Assembly (NCBI RefSeq): GCF_022919715.1
Contig: NZ_CP095042.1
Span: forward strand, 3,534,001-3,598,000
Reading direction: 5' to 3'
Length of the DNA stretch: 64,000 bases
From: Agromyces sp. H17E-10
GTDB taxonomy: Bacteria > Actinomycetota > Actinomycetes > Actinomycetales > Microbacteriaceae
Below the pieces are notes generated by a model. It was not told the origin of the DNA. It worked only from the letters and a program-made list of their open reading frames with translations, and made no database searches. Both the position numbers and the translations under genes were made by a program. This document shows, piece after piece, positions 24,336-32,655 of this stretch. Numbering within the stretch: the stretch's first letter is position 1; every line of letters begins with the position of its first letter.

Positions 24336-25657
24336 GCGTCGAGCAGGCGGCCGCAGCCGCCGAGACCGCGCCCGCCAAAGCCGCGCCCGTCGAGACCGCG
24401 CCCGCCGGATCCGCGGGCCAGGCGAAGCGGACGGGCGGCCTCTGGCGCAATCGCGATTTCCTCCTGCTGTGGGCGGGGGAGGCGGCGTCGGTCACCGGCG
24501 CCGGCATGACGAGCGTGCTGCTGCCGCTCCTCGCCGTGCAGCTGCTCGACGCATCACCCACGTGGATGGGCGTCATCGCCGCGGCCACCTGGCTGCCGTG
24601 GCTCGTCGTCGGGCTGCCGATCGGGGCGTGGGTCGACGGTCGTTCGCCGCGTGCGGTGATGATCGGTGCGAACGCGGTCTCGATGCTCGCGTACGTCTCG
24701 GTTCCGGTCGCGGCGGCGCTGGGGATGCTGCAGCTCATGCAGCTCGTGATCGTGGCGCTCGTCGTCGGCACGGCGACGATCGCGTTCCGGGCGGCGTACG
24801 CGAAGCTGGTCGTGCGCATCGTCCCCGAGCGCGACCGCGGCCTCGCGAACAGCGTGCTGTTCGGCACCGAGAACGCGGCGAACACGGTCGGGCCCGGGCT
24901 CGGCGGGCTCATCGGCCAGCTCGTCGGGCCGGTGCGGGCGATGCTCGGCGAGGCAATCGGCCTCGCGATCTCGCTCGTCTGCCTCGTGGTGATGCGCCCG
25001 CATCCGGTCGCCGCGCCCGCGCGGCGCGAACCGCTGTGGGCGGCGGTACGGACGGGTCTCGGCGTCGTGTTCGGCGACCGGATGGTGCGGTTCTTCGTGC
25101 TGCAGGGCGCGGTCGCCAACTTCGGGCTCATCGGCCAGCAGGCGATCCTCGTGCTGTGGCTGAGTCGCGATCTCGGGCTCGACGCCGCCACGATCGGCGC
25201 CGTCTTCGCGGTCACGTCGGTCGGCGGCATCGTCGGTGCACTCGCGGCGCCGTGGCTCGGGCGGGCGCTCGGCGATGCGCGTGCGATCACGATCATGCTC
25301 ACCATCGCCGGGCTGATGCTGCCGCTCCTCGCCTTCGCGGCGCCCGGCCCGATCCTGTGGGCGGTCGTCGTCGCCGACGCCCTCGCCGTGGCGGGCATCG
25401 TCGCCGCGAACGTGCTGCGTCGCACGTGGATCCAGTCGTACGTGCCCGAGCACCTGCTCGCGCGGCAGAGCACGAGTGCGCAGCTCGTGAACTTCGCGGG
25501 CATGCCGGTCGCGGGCGTCCTCGCGGGCCTCCTCGCCGAGTCGTGGGGGCCGGCGCCCGTGATCTTCGCGATGGGCCTCGTCGCGCTCGCGGCGAATGCG
25601 GTGTCGTGGTGCCAGCCGTGGCTGCGGCGCCGCGACCTTCCTCGCTCGAACGCTTGA
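24332..25657 (+). CDS. MFS transporter, coupled to an ArsR regulator
   Basis: A 441-residue transporter with about 12 hydrophobic segments and a 35-residue Ala/Pro/Glu-rich N-terminal lead. LLLWAGEAASVTGAGMTSVLLPLL opens the first helix. GAWVDGRSPRAVMIG is a variant of MFS motif A. The overall pattern is that of the enterobactin-exporter (EntS)-like / MefA-like group of 12-helix exporters. Substrate unknown. It overlaps the ArsR gene by 4 nt, which implies translational coupling. Its last codons overlap the -35 box of the following padR promoter (25654-25659). Confidence 0.87.
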   Translation: MSVEQAAAAAETAPAKAAPVETAPAGSAGQAKRTGGLWRNRDFLLLWAGEAASVTGAGMTSVLLPLLAVQLLDASPTWMGVIAAATWLPWLVVGLPIGAWVDGRSPRAVMIGANAVSMLAYVSVPVAAALGMLQLMQLVIVALVVGTATIAFRAAYAKLVVRIVPERDRGLANSVLFGTENAANTVGPGLGGLIGQLVGPVRAMLGEAIGLAISLVCLVVMRPHPVAAPARREPLWAAVRTGLGVVFGDRMVRFFVLQGAVANFGLIGQQAILVLWLSRDLGLDAATIGAVFAVTSVGGIVGALAAPWLGRALGDARAITIMLTIAGLMLPLLAFAAPGPILWAVVVADALAVAGIVAANVLRRTWIQSYVPEHLLARQSTSAQLVNFAGMPVAGVLAGLLAESWGPAPVIFAMGLVALAANAVSWCQPWLRRRDLPRSNA

Positions 25658-25682
25658 CGTACTACGGCACACGTAGTACGTT
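25654..25682 (+). promoter_or_regulatory. PadR-operon promoter covered by a perfect operator
   Basis: TTGACG (25654-25659) and TACGTT (25677-25682) with a 17-nt spacer form one of the best promoters of the window. ACGTACTACG (25657-25666) and CGTAGTACGT (25672-25681) are perfect inverted repeats with a 5-nt spacer filling the promoter. Confidence 0.8.
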
Positions 25683-25717
25683 CGAGGCACTATCCACGTG
25701 CGCTCGAGGGGGCCGCC

Positions 25718-26050
25718 ATGATCAGTGCCGACGCGATCCGCGGGTACATCGACCTCATGGTGCTGTCGTTGCTGCGCCGGCGCCCGTCCTACGCGTACGA
25801 GCTCGCGCAGCAGATCCATGCCGTGACGGGTTCCGAGTACACGATCAAGCAGACCACGCTCTACTCGGCCGTGAAGCGACTCGAGTCGAGCGGTCTCGTC
25901 ACCTCGTACGCCGGCGCCTCGGAGTCGGGCAAGCCACGCACCTACTACCGCATCACCGCCGAAGGGCTCGATCACCTCGAGTCGAAGGTCGCCGAATGGC
26001 GCGACACGAAATCGGTCGTCGACCGGTTCATCGAAGGAGTCGAAGCATGA
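25718..26050 (+). CDS. PadR family transcriptional regulator
   Basis: A 110-residue winged-helix protein. YIDLMVLSLLRRRPSYAYELAQQI (about residues 6-29) and TLYSAVKRLESSGLV are the PadR signatures, and KPRTYYRITAEGLDHL is the wing. PadR repressors usually bind their own promoter and are released by a ligand. The perfect dyad across the promoter at 25657-25681 fits this. The gene overlaps the following membrane protein by 4 nt. PadR plus a membrane protein with a permease-prefix-like N-terminus is a common actinobacterial pair, in which the membrane protein is probably the effector. Confidence 0.88.
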   Translation: MISADAIRGYIDLMVLSLLRRRPSYAYELAQQIHAVTGSEYTIKQTTLYSAVKRLESSGLVTSYAGASESGKPRTYYRITAEGLDHLESKVAEWRDTKSVVDRFIEGVEA

Positions 26051-27096
26051 ACGTCATCACCGCCTACCTCGAGACGATGTTCGGCGCGTACCCGCAGACG
26101 CCGCGCATGGCCGAGGCCAAGGCCGAGCTGCACGCGATGATGGAGGACGCCTACCACGGTTACCTCGCCGACGGTCTCTCCGAGAACGAGGCCGTGGGCC
26201 GGGTCATCACCGAGTTCGGCAACCTCGACGAGCTCGCGCCACAGCTCGGCATCGCTGCCGAGATCGCGCCCGCCGCCGTCACCGGTGGCGCAGGGGCCTC
26301 CGCCCGGCCCGCTTCCGCGCGCTCGGTACCCGCCGCGCCTCCGGTCACGCTCGACGAGGCCGAGCGGTACGCCGCCGCGCGGCGCACCGGCGACCCGCGA
26401 ATGGCCATCGCCGTCGCGCTGTTCGTGATGTCGCCGGCTCCGCTCATCGCGCTCGCCACGCTCAGCAACGGGGCGACGTTCGGCCTCGGCCAGCAGGCCG
26501 CCGTGCTCACGGGCCTCGTGTGCCTGCTCGTGATCGTGGCCGTCGGCGTCATGATGCTCGTTCGCCGAGAACAGCAGCTCGCACCGTTCGCCCGCCTCGC
26601 GGCCGGGCGGTTCACCCGATCCGTCGCCGTCGACCGATGGGCCGACGCGCTCGTCGCCGAGGCGGCCCCGAAGCGGGCGGTCGCCCTGCAGGTCGCCGTC
26701 GGGCTCTGGATCCTCGCGGTCGGCCCCGTGCTCGCCGTGAGCCTGCTCGCGCCGCCCGCGGTCGCGAACGTCTGGATCGGCGTCGCCGTGGCTGGGATGC
26801 TGCTCATCATCGCGACGGGCCTGTTCGTGTTCCTCCGCGCGAACTGGGCGGCGTCGACCGCCGAGACGCTCACCCGGGGCGGTTCGACAGCGACCCGTGG
26901 CGCCGACGATGAGCGCAGCATCGTGGGCGTGGTCGCCGCGTTCTACTGGCCGGTGGTCGTCGCGGTGTTCCTCGGGTGGAGCTTCATCGGCAACGCCTGG
27001 TACATCTCGTGGGTGATCTGGCCGATCGCGGCGGTGCTCTTCGGCGCGCTCGCCTCGGGGCTGCGCGCGATCGACCGCTACCGCGCCGCCGAGTAG
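26047..27096 (+). CDS. PadR-coupled membrane protein (permease-prefix / DUF1700-like)
   Basis: A 349-residue protein. The first 75 residues (YLETMFGAYPQTPRMAEAKAELHAMMEDAYHGYL, then LSENEAVGRVITEFGN) form the soluble helical permease-prefix / HAAS-like domain that commonly accompanies PadR regulators. A Pro/Ala-rich linker (about 80-110) and five or six hydrophobic segments (about 120-345) follow. Proteins of this kind may pass a membrane signal to the regulator, but the mechanism is unproven. The start overlaps the padR stop (ATGA), so the stoichiometry is probably fixed. No enzymatic motif is visible. Confidence 0.75.
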   Translation: MNVITAYLETMFGAYPQTPRMAEAKAELHAMMEDAYHGYLADGLSENEAVGRVITEFGNLDELAPQLGIAAEIAPAAVTGGAGASARPASARSVPAAPPVTLDEAERYAAARRTGDPRMAIAVALFVMSPAPLIALATLSNGATFGLGQQAAVLTGLVCLLVIVAVGVMMLVRREQQLAPFARLAAGRFTRSVAVDRWADALVAEAAPKRAVALQVAVGLWILAVGPVLAVSLLAPPAVANVWIGVAVAGMLLIIATGLFVFLRANWAASTAETLTRGGSTATRGADDERSIVGVVAAFYWPVVVAVFLGWSFIGNAWYISWVIWPIAAVLFGALASGLRAIDRYRAAE

Positions 27097-27161
27097 CCCG
27101 CGCTCCGCGAACGGCGGCGCGCGGCATCCGCGGTTATCGGCCCGACCACGGGGGCGGCCGG

Positions 27162-27167
27162 TACCGT
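27162..27167 (+). promoter_or_regulatory. -10 box of a leaderless promoter
   Basis: TACCGT ends 6 nt before the ATG at 27174. No Shine-Dalgarno sequence is present. Confidence 0.45.
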
Positions 27168-27173
27168 GAGCAC

Positions 27174-29831
27174 ATGAGCGGTCATCCTGGCGAACGACCA
27201 GCCGGCGCGCACCTGCCGACGACCGAGGTCGGTCAGCCGTCGACGATCGCCGTGCGCGGCGCGCGCGTGCACAACCTGCGCGGCATCGACGTCGACCTGC
27301 CACTCCGGGCACTCGTGGGCATCGCCGGCGTCTCGGGCTCGGGCAAGTCATCGCTCGCGATGGGTGTGCTCTACGCCGAGGGGTCGCGCCGCTACCTCGA
27401 GGCACTCTCGACCTACACCCGCCGTCGCATGGCACAGGCGCCGCGTGCCGCCGTCGACTCCGTCGAGCACGTGCCGGCGGCGCTCGCGCTGCGTCAGCGG
27501 CCGGGCGTGCCGGGGGTCCGCTCGACGTTCGGCACCTCGACCGAGCTGCTGAACGTGCTGCGGCTGATGTTCTCGAGACTGGCCGCCCACGTGTGCCCGA
27601 ACGGGCACCGCGTGCCGCCCACGATCGATGTCGCCGCCGAGGTGCCGTTCGCCTGCCCGGTGTGCGGTGAGCGCGTGCAGCCGCCGGGCGCTGAGGACCT
27701 CTCGTTCAACGCCGGTGGTGCCTGCCCGACGTGCCAGGGCACCGGGGTCGTGCGCACCGTCGACGACGCGGCCCTCGTGCCCGACCCGTCGAAGACCATC
27801 GACGGGGGAGCGGTCGTGCCATGGCAGATGTTCGGGTTCAACGTGCAGCCCGACATCGCCCGCGAGTTCGGCGTGCGCACCGACGTGCCGTGGCGCGACC
27901 TCACCGACGCCGAGCGCGACATCGTGCTCGCCGGACCGGCCGAGAAGAAGCACATCACGGTGACGAGCCGCAAGGGCATCCACGAGCTCGACTTCACCTT
28001 CCGCAACGCGAGGCTCACCGTGACCGAGGAGCTCAAGCGCGCCCACGACGAGAAGCGCCTCGCCAAGGTGAGCCGCTTCCTCACCGAGGGGGTCTGCCCC
28101 GCGTGCGGCGGCACCCGGCTCAGCCCGGCGGCCCGCACGCCACTGATCGGCGACCTGGGCCTCGCCGACGTCACGGCGATGACGCTCGACGACGTGGTCG
28201 CATGGGCGCCAGGCGTGCCGCCGTCGCTGCCGAGCGAGATGCGGGCGATGGCGGTCGCGCTCGTCGACACCCTGCTCGCGATGGCCGGGCGACTCGTCGA
28301 GCTCGGGCTCGGCTACCTCTCGCTCGACCGGGCCGGCGCCACGCTGTCGACGGGTGAGCGGCAGCGTGCGCAGCTCGCGCGCGCAGTGCGCAACCGCACC
28401 ACGGGCGTGCTCTACGTGCTCGACGAGCCGTCGATCGGCCTGCATCCCGCGAACGTCGAGGGGCTGCTCGGCGTGATGCGCGACCTGCTCGCCGACGGCA
28501 ACTCGGTGGTGTTCGTCGACCACGACGTGCAGATCCTGCGCGAGGCCGACTGGCTGGTCGAGATCGGCCCGGGGTCGGGCACGGAGGGCGGCGCCGTGAT
28601 CGCCGAGGGGCCGCCCGACGGGCTGGCCCCGGCCGCGCCGGCGCCGATCGCGGCCGCTTCCGCCGCGGCCGCTTCCGCCGCGGCCGCTTCCGCCGCGGCC
28701 GCTTCCGCCGGGGGCGCTGCCGCCACGGATGCCTCCGCCCCGGACGGGGCGAAGGGCTCGCGGCTCGCCGGGTTCCTGACCGGAGCCGAGCCCGTCGTCG
28801 TCCGTGATCGCGCCAAGCCCGAGACGATGTTCGACCACGGTCGCATCCGGCTCGAGACTGCGGCCATTCACACCGTGCACCCGCTCGAGGTCGAGTTCCC
28901 GCTCGGCCGGATGATCGCGGTCACCGGGGTCTCGGGTTCAGGCAAGACGACGCTCGTGCTCGACTCGCTCGTGCCCGCGCTCGCGGCGCACGAGCGCTCC
29001 GTGCTCACCGCACCGGTGCGTGCGCTCGCCGCTCCCGACGACGTGAAGGTGCACGTCGTCGACGCGACCCCGATCGGGATCAACGTGCGCTCGACCGTGG
29101 CCACCTACTCGGGCGTCATGGACGACCTGCGCAAGGCGTACGCCGCCCCCGACGCTGCCCGCGGCACGGGGCTCACCGCCTCGGACTTCTCGTACAACAC
29201 GGGTTCGCTCGCCTGTCCACGGTGCGACGGCACGGGCGAGATCTCGCTCGACGTGCAGTTCCTGCCCGACGTCGACATCGTCTGCCCCGAGTGCGACGGC
29301 AGTCGCTTCGCGCCCGCGGCCGACGCGTACCGGCGCGACGGGGTGAGCCTGCCCGCGCTGCTCGGGTGCACGGTTCGCGAGGCGCTCGCGTCGACGACCG
29401 ACCTGCCGCGCGTGCACAAGCGGTTGACCGCGTTCGACGAGCTGGGACTCGGCTACCTGACGCTCGGCGAGGCGACCCCGGCGCTGTCGGGCGGCGAGGC
29501 GCAGCGGCTCAAGCTCGTCAGCGAGATGCATCGCAACCAGGCCGATGCGGTGTTCGTGCTCGACGAGCCGAGCGTCGGCCTGCACCCGCTCGACGTGCGC
29601 ACCCTCATCCGAGTGCTGCAGCGCCTCTGCGACCGCGGCGCGACGGTGATCGTGATCGAGCACGACCTCGACCTGATCGCCAACGCCGACCACGTGATCG
29701 ACCTGGGCCCGGGCGGCGGGGTCGAGGGCGGCCGGATCGTCGCGGTCGGAACGCCCGACGACATCGCCCGCGACCGCTCGTCGGTCACCGGCCGGTATCT
29801 CGCTCGGCACCTGGGGCTCGCCGGCGCCTGA
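27174..29831 (+). CDS. UvrA-like excision ATPase paralogue
   Basis: An 885-residue protein with two ABC ATPase halves. Half one: Walker A GVSGSGKSS (about 52-60), zinc-finger pairs CPVCGE and CPTCQG, signature LSTGERQR (about 391), Walker B VLDEPSIGLHP. Half two: Walker A GVSGSGKTT (about 585), CPRCDG/CPECDG, signature LSGGEAQR (about 770), Walker B VLDEPSVGLHP. All nucleotide-binding motifs are intact. It is shorter than housekeeping UvrA (about 950), and the usual uvrB/uvrC neighbours are absent. It therefore belongs with the UvrA paralogues, some of which protect producers from DNA-damaging drugs (DrrC-like). The halves are joined by an Ala/Ser linker (about 485-520) containing four identical 15-nt units. 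Leaderless start at 27174. Confidence 0.88.
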   Translation: MSGHPGERPAGAHLPTTEVGQPSTIAVRGARVHNLRGIDVDLPLRALVGIAGVSGSGKSSLAMGVLYAEGSRRYLEALSTYTRRRMAQAPRAAVDSVEHVPAALALRQRPGVPGVRSTFGTSTELLNVLRLMFSRLAAHVCPNGHRVPPTIDVAAEVPFACPVCGERVQPPGAEDLSFNAGGACPTCQGTGVVRTVDDAALVPDPSKTIDGGAVVPWQMFGFNVQPDIAREFGVRTDVPWRDLTDAERDIVLAGPAEKKHITVTSRKGIHELDFTFRNARLTVTEELKRAHDEKRLAKVSRFLTEGVCPACGGTRLSPAARTPLIGDLGLADVTAMTLDDVVAWAPGVPPSLPSEMRAMAVALVDTLLAMAGRLVELGLGYLSLDRAGATLSTGERQRAQLARAVRNRTTGVLYVLDEPSIGLHPANVEGLLGVMRDLLADGNSVVFVDHDVQILREADWLVEIGPGSGTEGGAVIAEGPPDGLAPAAPAPIAAASAAAASAAAASAAAASAGGAAATDASAPDGAKGSRLAGFLTGAEPVVVRDRAKPETMFDHGRIRLETAAIHTVHPLEVEFPLGRMIAVTGVSGSGKTTLVLDSLVPALAAHERSVLTAPVRALAAPDDVKVHVVDATPIGINVRSTVATYSGVMDDLRKAYAAPDAARGTGLTASDFSYNTGSLACPRCDGTGEISLDVQFLPDVDIVCPECDGSRFAPAADAYRRDGVSLPALLGCTVREALASTTDLPRVHKRLTAFDELGLGYLTLGEATPALSGGEAQRLKLVSEMHRNQADAVFVLDEPSVGLHPLDVRTLIRVLQRLCDRGATVIVIEHDLDLIANADHVIDLGPGGGVEGGRIVAVGTPDDIARDRSSVTGRYLARHLGLAGA
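28650..28709 (+). repeat. Four perfect 15-nt tandem repeats inside the UvrA-like gene
   Basis: Units GCGGCCGCTTCCGCC at 28650-28664, 28665-28679, 28680-28694 and 28695-28709 are in frame. They encode AAASA four times (residues 493-512) in the linker between the ATPase halves. Copy number is likely to vary between strains. Confidence 0.9.
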
Positions 29832-29838
29832 GCGGCGA

Positions 29839-29856
29839 CGCCGCGCGACCGCGGCG
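29839..29856. terminator. GC-rich hairpin between convergent genes
   Basis: CGCCGCG (29839-29845) and CGCGGCG (29850-29856) on a CGAC loop follow the UvrA-like stop. A second small perfect hairpin (GACGCG/CGCGTC, 29888-29903) lies at the end of the opposing amine oxidase gene. Neither has a T-run. Confidence 0.45.
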
Positions 29857-29901
29857 CGGAGGCATCCTCGATCGCCCCCGCCCCGCGGACGCGCGTACGC
29901 G

Positions 29902-31554
29902 TCAGCTCAGCGCGACCGCCTTCGCTGCGCGCTCGCCCGACTCGACGGCCCCGTTGAGGAACCCGTAGTACGCGACGCTCGTGTGCTCCCCGGCGAAGTG
30001 CACGTTGCCCTCGGGCTGCGAGCCGACGCCGAACAGCTGCGTGTACTGGCCCGGCCGCTGGCACGTGTAGGCACCGTGCGACCACCGGTTCGCGTACCAG
30101 AAGTCGCGGTAGCTCCTGCCCGTGTATGCGGCGCTCACGCCCGGGAAGATCGGCTCGAGCTGCGCGAGGTACGACGACACCTGCGCCGCGGGCGCGACGC
30201 CGAACGGCTGGCCCGACCACGACTTCACCTGGTCGCCCGAGGGGAAGAAGTTGTACACGCCGATCGGCAGCGGGTGCGAGGCGGTGTCGTCCCAGCCGCA
30301 CTGGAACCCCGACGCGTTCGTGTACGCGGCGCCACCGTAGCCCTGCTCGACCCACGGCCGGTGCGAGACCTCGACGTGCAGCTTCGCGTTCGCGCCGAGC
30401 CCGAGCTCGTCGATCGCCCGGCGGGTGAGCGCCGAGAAGCCCGACTGGCTGAGATCGCACTCGCGCAGTGTCGTGAACGGCAGCGCGAGGATCACCCGGT
30501 CGAACGTCTTGTCGACGGTCTGGTTGCCGACCTTGAAGCTCAGCCGCACCGTGCCGTCGGCGTTGCGCTTGACCGCGACGAGCTCGTGACCGTACCGCGC
30601 AGTGCCGGCCGGCAGCTCGGCGAGCATGCGCGTCACGATCTGGTCGTTGCCGCCGCGCACGACGTACTTCTCGTCGGCGCCGTTGATGGGGGAGAGGCTG
30701 TTCTGCGAGTTCCAGCCGAGCAGGTAAACGAGATTGAGCGCGGACTGCTCGTGCGACTCGAGCCCGTATTCCGCCATGACGTTCGACCGCATGAGCTTCG
30801 CGAAGCGGCTCGACAGGCCGCCCGGCACCTTCGCCGCGAGCCAGTCGTCGACGGTCATGCCGTCGAGCGCGACGCCCGCCGTTGTGTGCGAGTCGTACGT
30901 CTGGCAGTACGGCGCAGCCGCGAGGTCGGCCTTCATCGCCTGGTAGACCTGCCCCCAGTCGTCGTTCGCGTCGTCGTAGGGGTAGTCGGCGCCGTCGATC
31001 CAGTACTTGTCGACCCACCCCTGGTAGCTGCCACCCGCGACGACGTCGATGCTGAGCCCGAGGTTCGCGGCCAGGTTGCGGATCGCGTTGTGGTCGGTGT
31101 TGATGAGCGCGCCGCCGTGCTCGACGACGATGCCGTCGTCGAAGTGGTCGCGCAGGCTGTAGCAGCGGCCGCCGGCGCGGGCGCTGCCCTCGAAGAGCGT
31201 CGCGGCGATGCCCTTCGTCTTCCAGAGCCAGTGCGCGGCTCGGGTGCCGGCGAGGCCGGCGCCGACGATGCCGACGCTCGGCGCCGGGGCGGGCTTGGCC
31301 GCCGCGGCCGCTGCCGGCATGGGTGCCGAGGCCAGTGCGAGCGCGGCGCCCGCGCCGGCGATGCCCGCGACCCTGAGGGCGTCGCGTCGGCTGGGCGGCG
31401 GCTTCGGGTGATCGGCGGCCGCGGCGCGGGCCTCGGCGGCTTCGCCGAGCACGTCGTCGACGGGGATGCCGCGCCGGTCGGCTTCGCCGTGGGCGCGGAG
31501 GATCGAGCCGATCCGGGCGGTGAGCGGCGTGGTGCCGCGGGGAGTTGCCTGCAT
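29902..31554 (-). CDS. Tat-exported flavin amine oxidase
   Basis: A 550-residue FAD amine oxidase. A long N-region is followed by a twin-arginine signal, SRRDALRVAGIAGAGAALALASA (about residues 55-77), so the folded flavoprotein is sent across the membrane. Next come SVGIVGAGLAGTRAAHWL (FAD Rossmann motif), the GGRCYSL region and the C-terminal GNVHFAGEHTSVAYYGFLNGAVESG FAD motif, given here as two adjoining blocks. It should oxidise an amine outside the cell. It is the last gene of a left-going operon after the SIS isomerase (105-nt gap), opposite a polyamine-type importer. ATG 31554 is preferred; an ATG at 31605 would put 17 more residues before the signal. The roughly 54 residues before the twin arginine are unusually long. 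Confidence 0.85.
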   Translation of the reverse strand: MQATPRGTTPLTARIGSILRAHGEADRRGIPVDDVLGEAAEARAAAADHPKPPPSRRDALRVAGIAGAGAALALASAPMPAAAAAAKPAPAPSVGIVGAGLAGTRAAHWLWKTKGIAATLFEGSARAGGRCYSLRDHFDDGIVVEHGGALINTDHNAIRNLAANLGLSIDVVAGGSYQGWVDKYWIDGADYPYDDANDDWGQVYQAMKADLAAAPYCQTYDSHTTAGVALDGMTVDDWLAAKVPGGLSSRFAKLMRSNVMAEYGLESHEQSALNLVYLLGWNSQNSLSPINGADEKYVVRGGNDQIVTRMLAELPAGTARYGHELVAVKRNADGTVRLSFKVGNQTVDKTFDRVILALPFTTLRECDLSQSGFSALTRRAIDELGLGANAKLHVEVSHRPWVEQGYGGAAYTNASGFQCGWDDTASHPLPIGVYNFFPSGDQVKSWSGQPFGVAPAAQVSSYLAQLEPIFPGVSAAYTGRSYRDFWYANRWSHGAYTCQRPGQYTQLFGVGSQPEGNVHFAGEHTSVAYYGFLNGAVESGERAAKAVALS

Positions 31555-31659
31555 GAAGAACCTCGCTGTTCCGAAATGGGTGGAGCGGTGCCGTACATGG
31601 AGCAATGGTGCGATGCCGTGGACGTCGGCGAACCGATCGTCGGGGGGGCGGGCGCGGCA

Positions 31660-32655
31660 TCAGGCGCCCTGCATGACCTCCTCTCGCGAGAGGAGCCGGT
31701 TCGCGACGAGCTCGCCGACGAGTACCTCGGCGAGGATCGCGACGTCGGGGTCGTCGTCATGGCGGTGGCGCACGACGAGCTCGGCGCCGGGCAGCTCGTG
31801 GCCGACCGCGGCGAAGCGCGAGCCGCGAGCGGCCATCCATTCGAGGGCCTGGTCGTCCCATGCCGAGCCGGCGAACACGAGGGCGCGGTAGTCCTGCGTC
31901 TTCGTGAGGTACACGTCGACGTGCGACCAGTCGCCCGTCTCCGACGCGAAGGCGCCGACGCGCGGCACCTCGCGCAGCATGAGCGCCGACTGCTGTGCAC
32001 TCGAGAGGCGCTCGACAGGAGCGAGGGCCCACGCGCCGTCGGGCCCCGCGACCAGGCTCGTGAGCGGGTCGAGCCAGTCGGTGGAGGCAGTCAGCAGCTC
32101 GGCCGACGCGGTCGCGGCCCGGCGCAGCACGGCGGCGTCGAACCTCGCCGATGCCGCGGGGCGCAGCGCGTGCAGCACGGCGTCGACGACGGCGAACGTG
32201 GCACGGAACGTGCGGCACGCGACGCCCGACGCCTCGGTTCCGGCGACGAGCGGCACGACGACATCGGCGTGCTCGCCGAGCGCCGAGTCGGGCCGGTTCG
32301 TGATCGCGACGAGGCGCCCGGTGCCGCGATAGCGCTCGACGGCCCGCAGCACCTCGACGCTGCCGCCCGTCGCCGAGACGGCGACGACGACGAGACCCGG
32401 CGCCGGCCGCGGAAGCAGCTCGCCGCTCGCGAGCTCGACGACGACGTTCGCACCCTCGGCACGGTGGCGCCGCGCGACGACGTCGGCGGCGTAGCGGCTC
32501 GAGCCCATGCCGACGACGAGCACCCGGTCGACACCCTCGCGGGCGAGTGCGGCCACGGCGTCGAGTCCCGGCAGTCCGGCGTCGATCGCGTCGGCGAGGG
32601 CGCCGAGCGACTGGGGGATCAGCTCGAGGTCGGTGCGGAAGGCGGTGGTGTCCAC
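31660..32655 (-). CDS. SIS-domain sugar isomerase / deaminase-like protein
   Basis: A 331-residue protein with two SIS (sugar isomerase) domains. RVLVVGMGSSRYAADVVARR (about 43-62) and VVVAVSATGGSVEVLRAVERY (about 86-106) carry the phosphosugar-binding serines of the first domain. The second half has EVPRVGAFASETGDWSHVDVYL. It resembles the isomerase half of glucosamine-6-phosphate synthase and AgaS/FrlB-type deaminases, but the glutamine amidotransferase domain is missing. It would act on phosphorylated amino sugars. The GTG start (GGAGA upstream) lies 37 nt inside the preceding kinase gene, so the two are co-translated. A kinase-then-isomerase order implies that the kinase makes its substrate (inference). 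Confidence 0.83.
   Translation of the reverse strand: MDTTAFRTDLELIPQSLGALADAIDAGLPGLDAVAALAREGVDRVLVVGMGSSRYAADVVARRHRAEGANVVVELASGELLPRPAPGLVVVAVSATGGSVEVLRAVERYRGTGRLVAITNRPDSALGEHADVVVPLVAGTEASGVACRTFRATFAVVDAVLHALRPAASARFDAAVLRRAATASAELLTASTDWLDPLTSLVAGPDGAWALAPVERLSSAQQSALMLREVPRVGAFASETGDWSHVDVYLTKTQDYRALVFAGSAWDDQALEWMAARGSRFAAVGHELPGAELVVRHRHDDDPDVAILAEVLVGELVANRLLSREEVMQGA

Noticed and set aside
28650..28709. CRISPR-like array
   Set aside because: 15-nt units without spacers, in frame inside a coding sequence; it is a coding tandem repeat.
31660..32655. Glucosamine-6-phosphate synthase (GlmS)
   Set aside because: Only the SIS half is present; no N-terminal Cys glutaminase domain precedes it.
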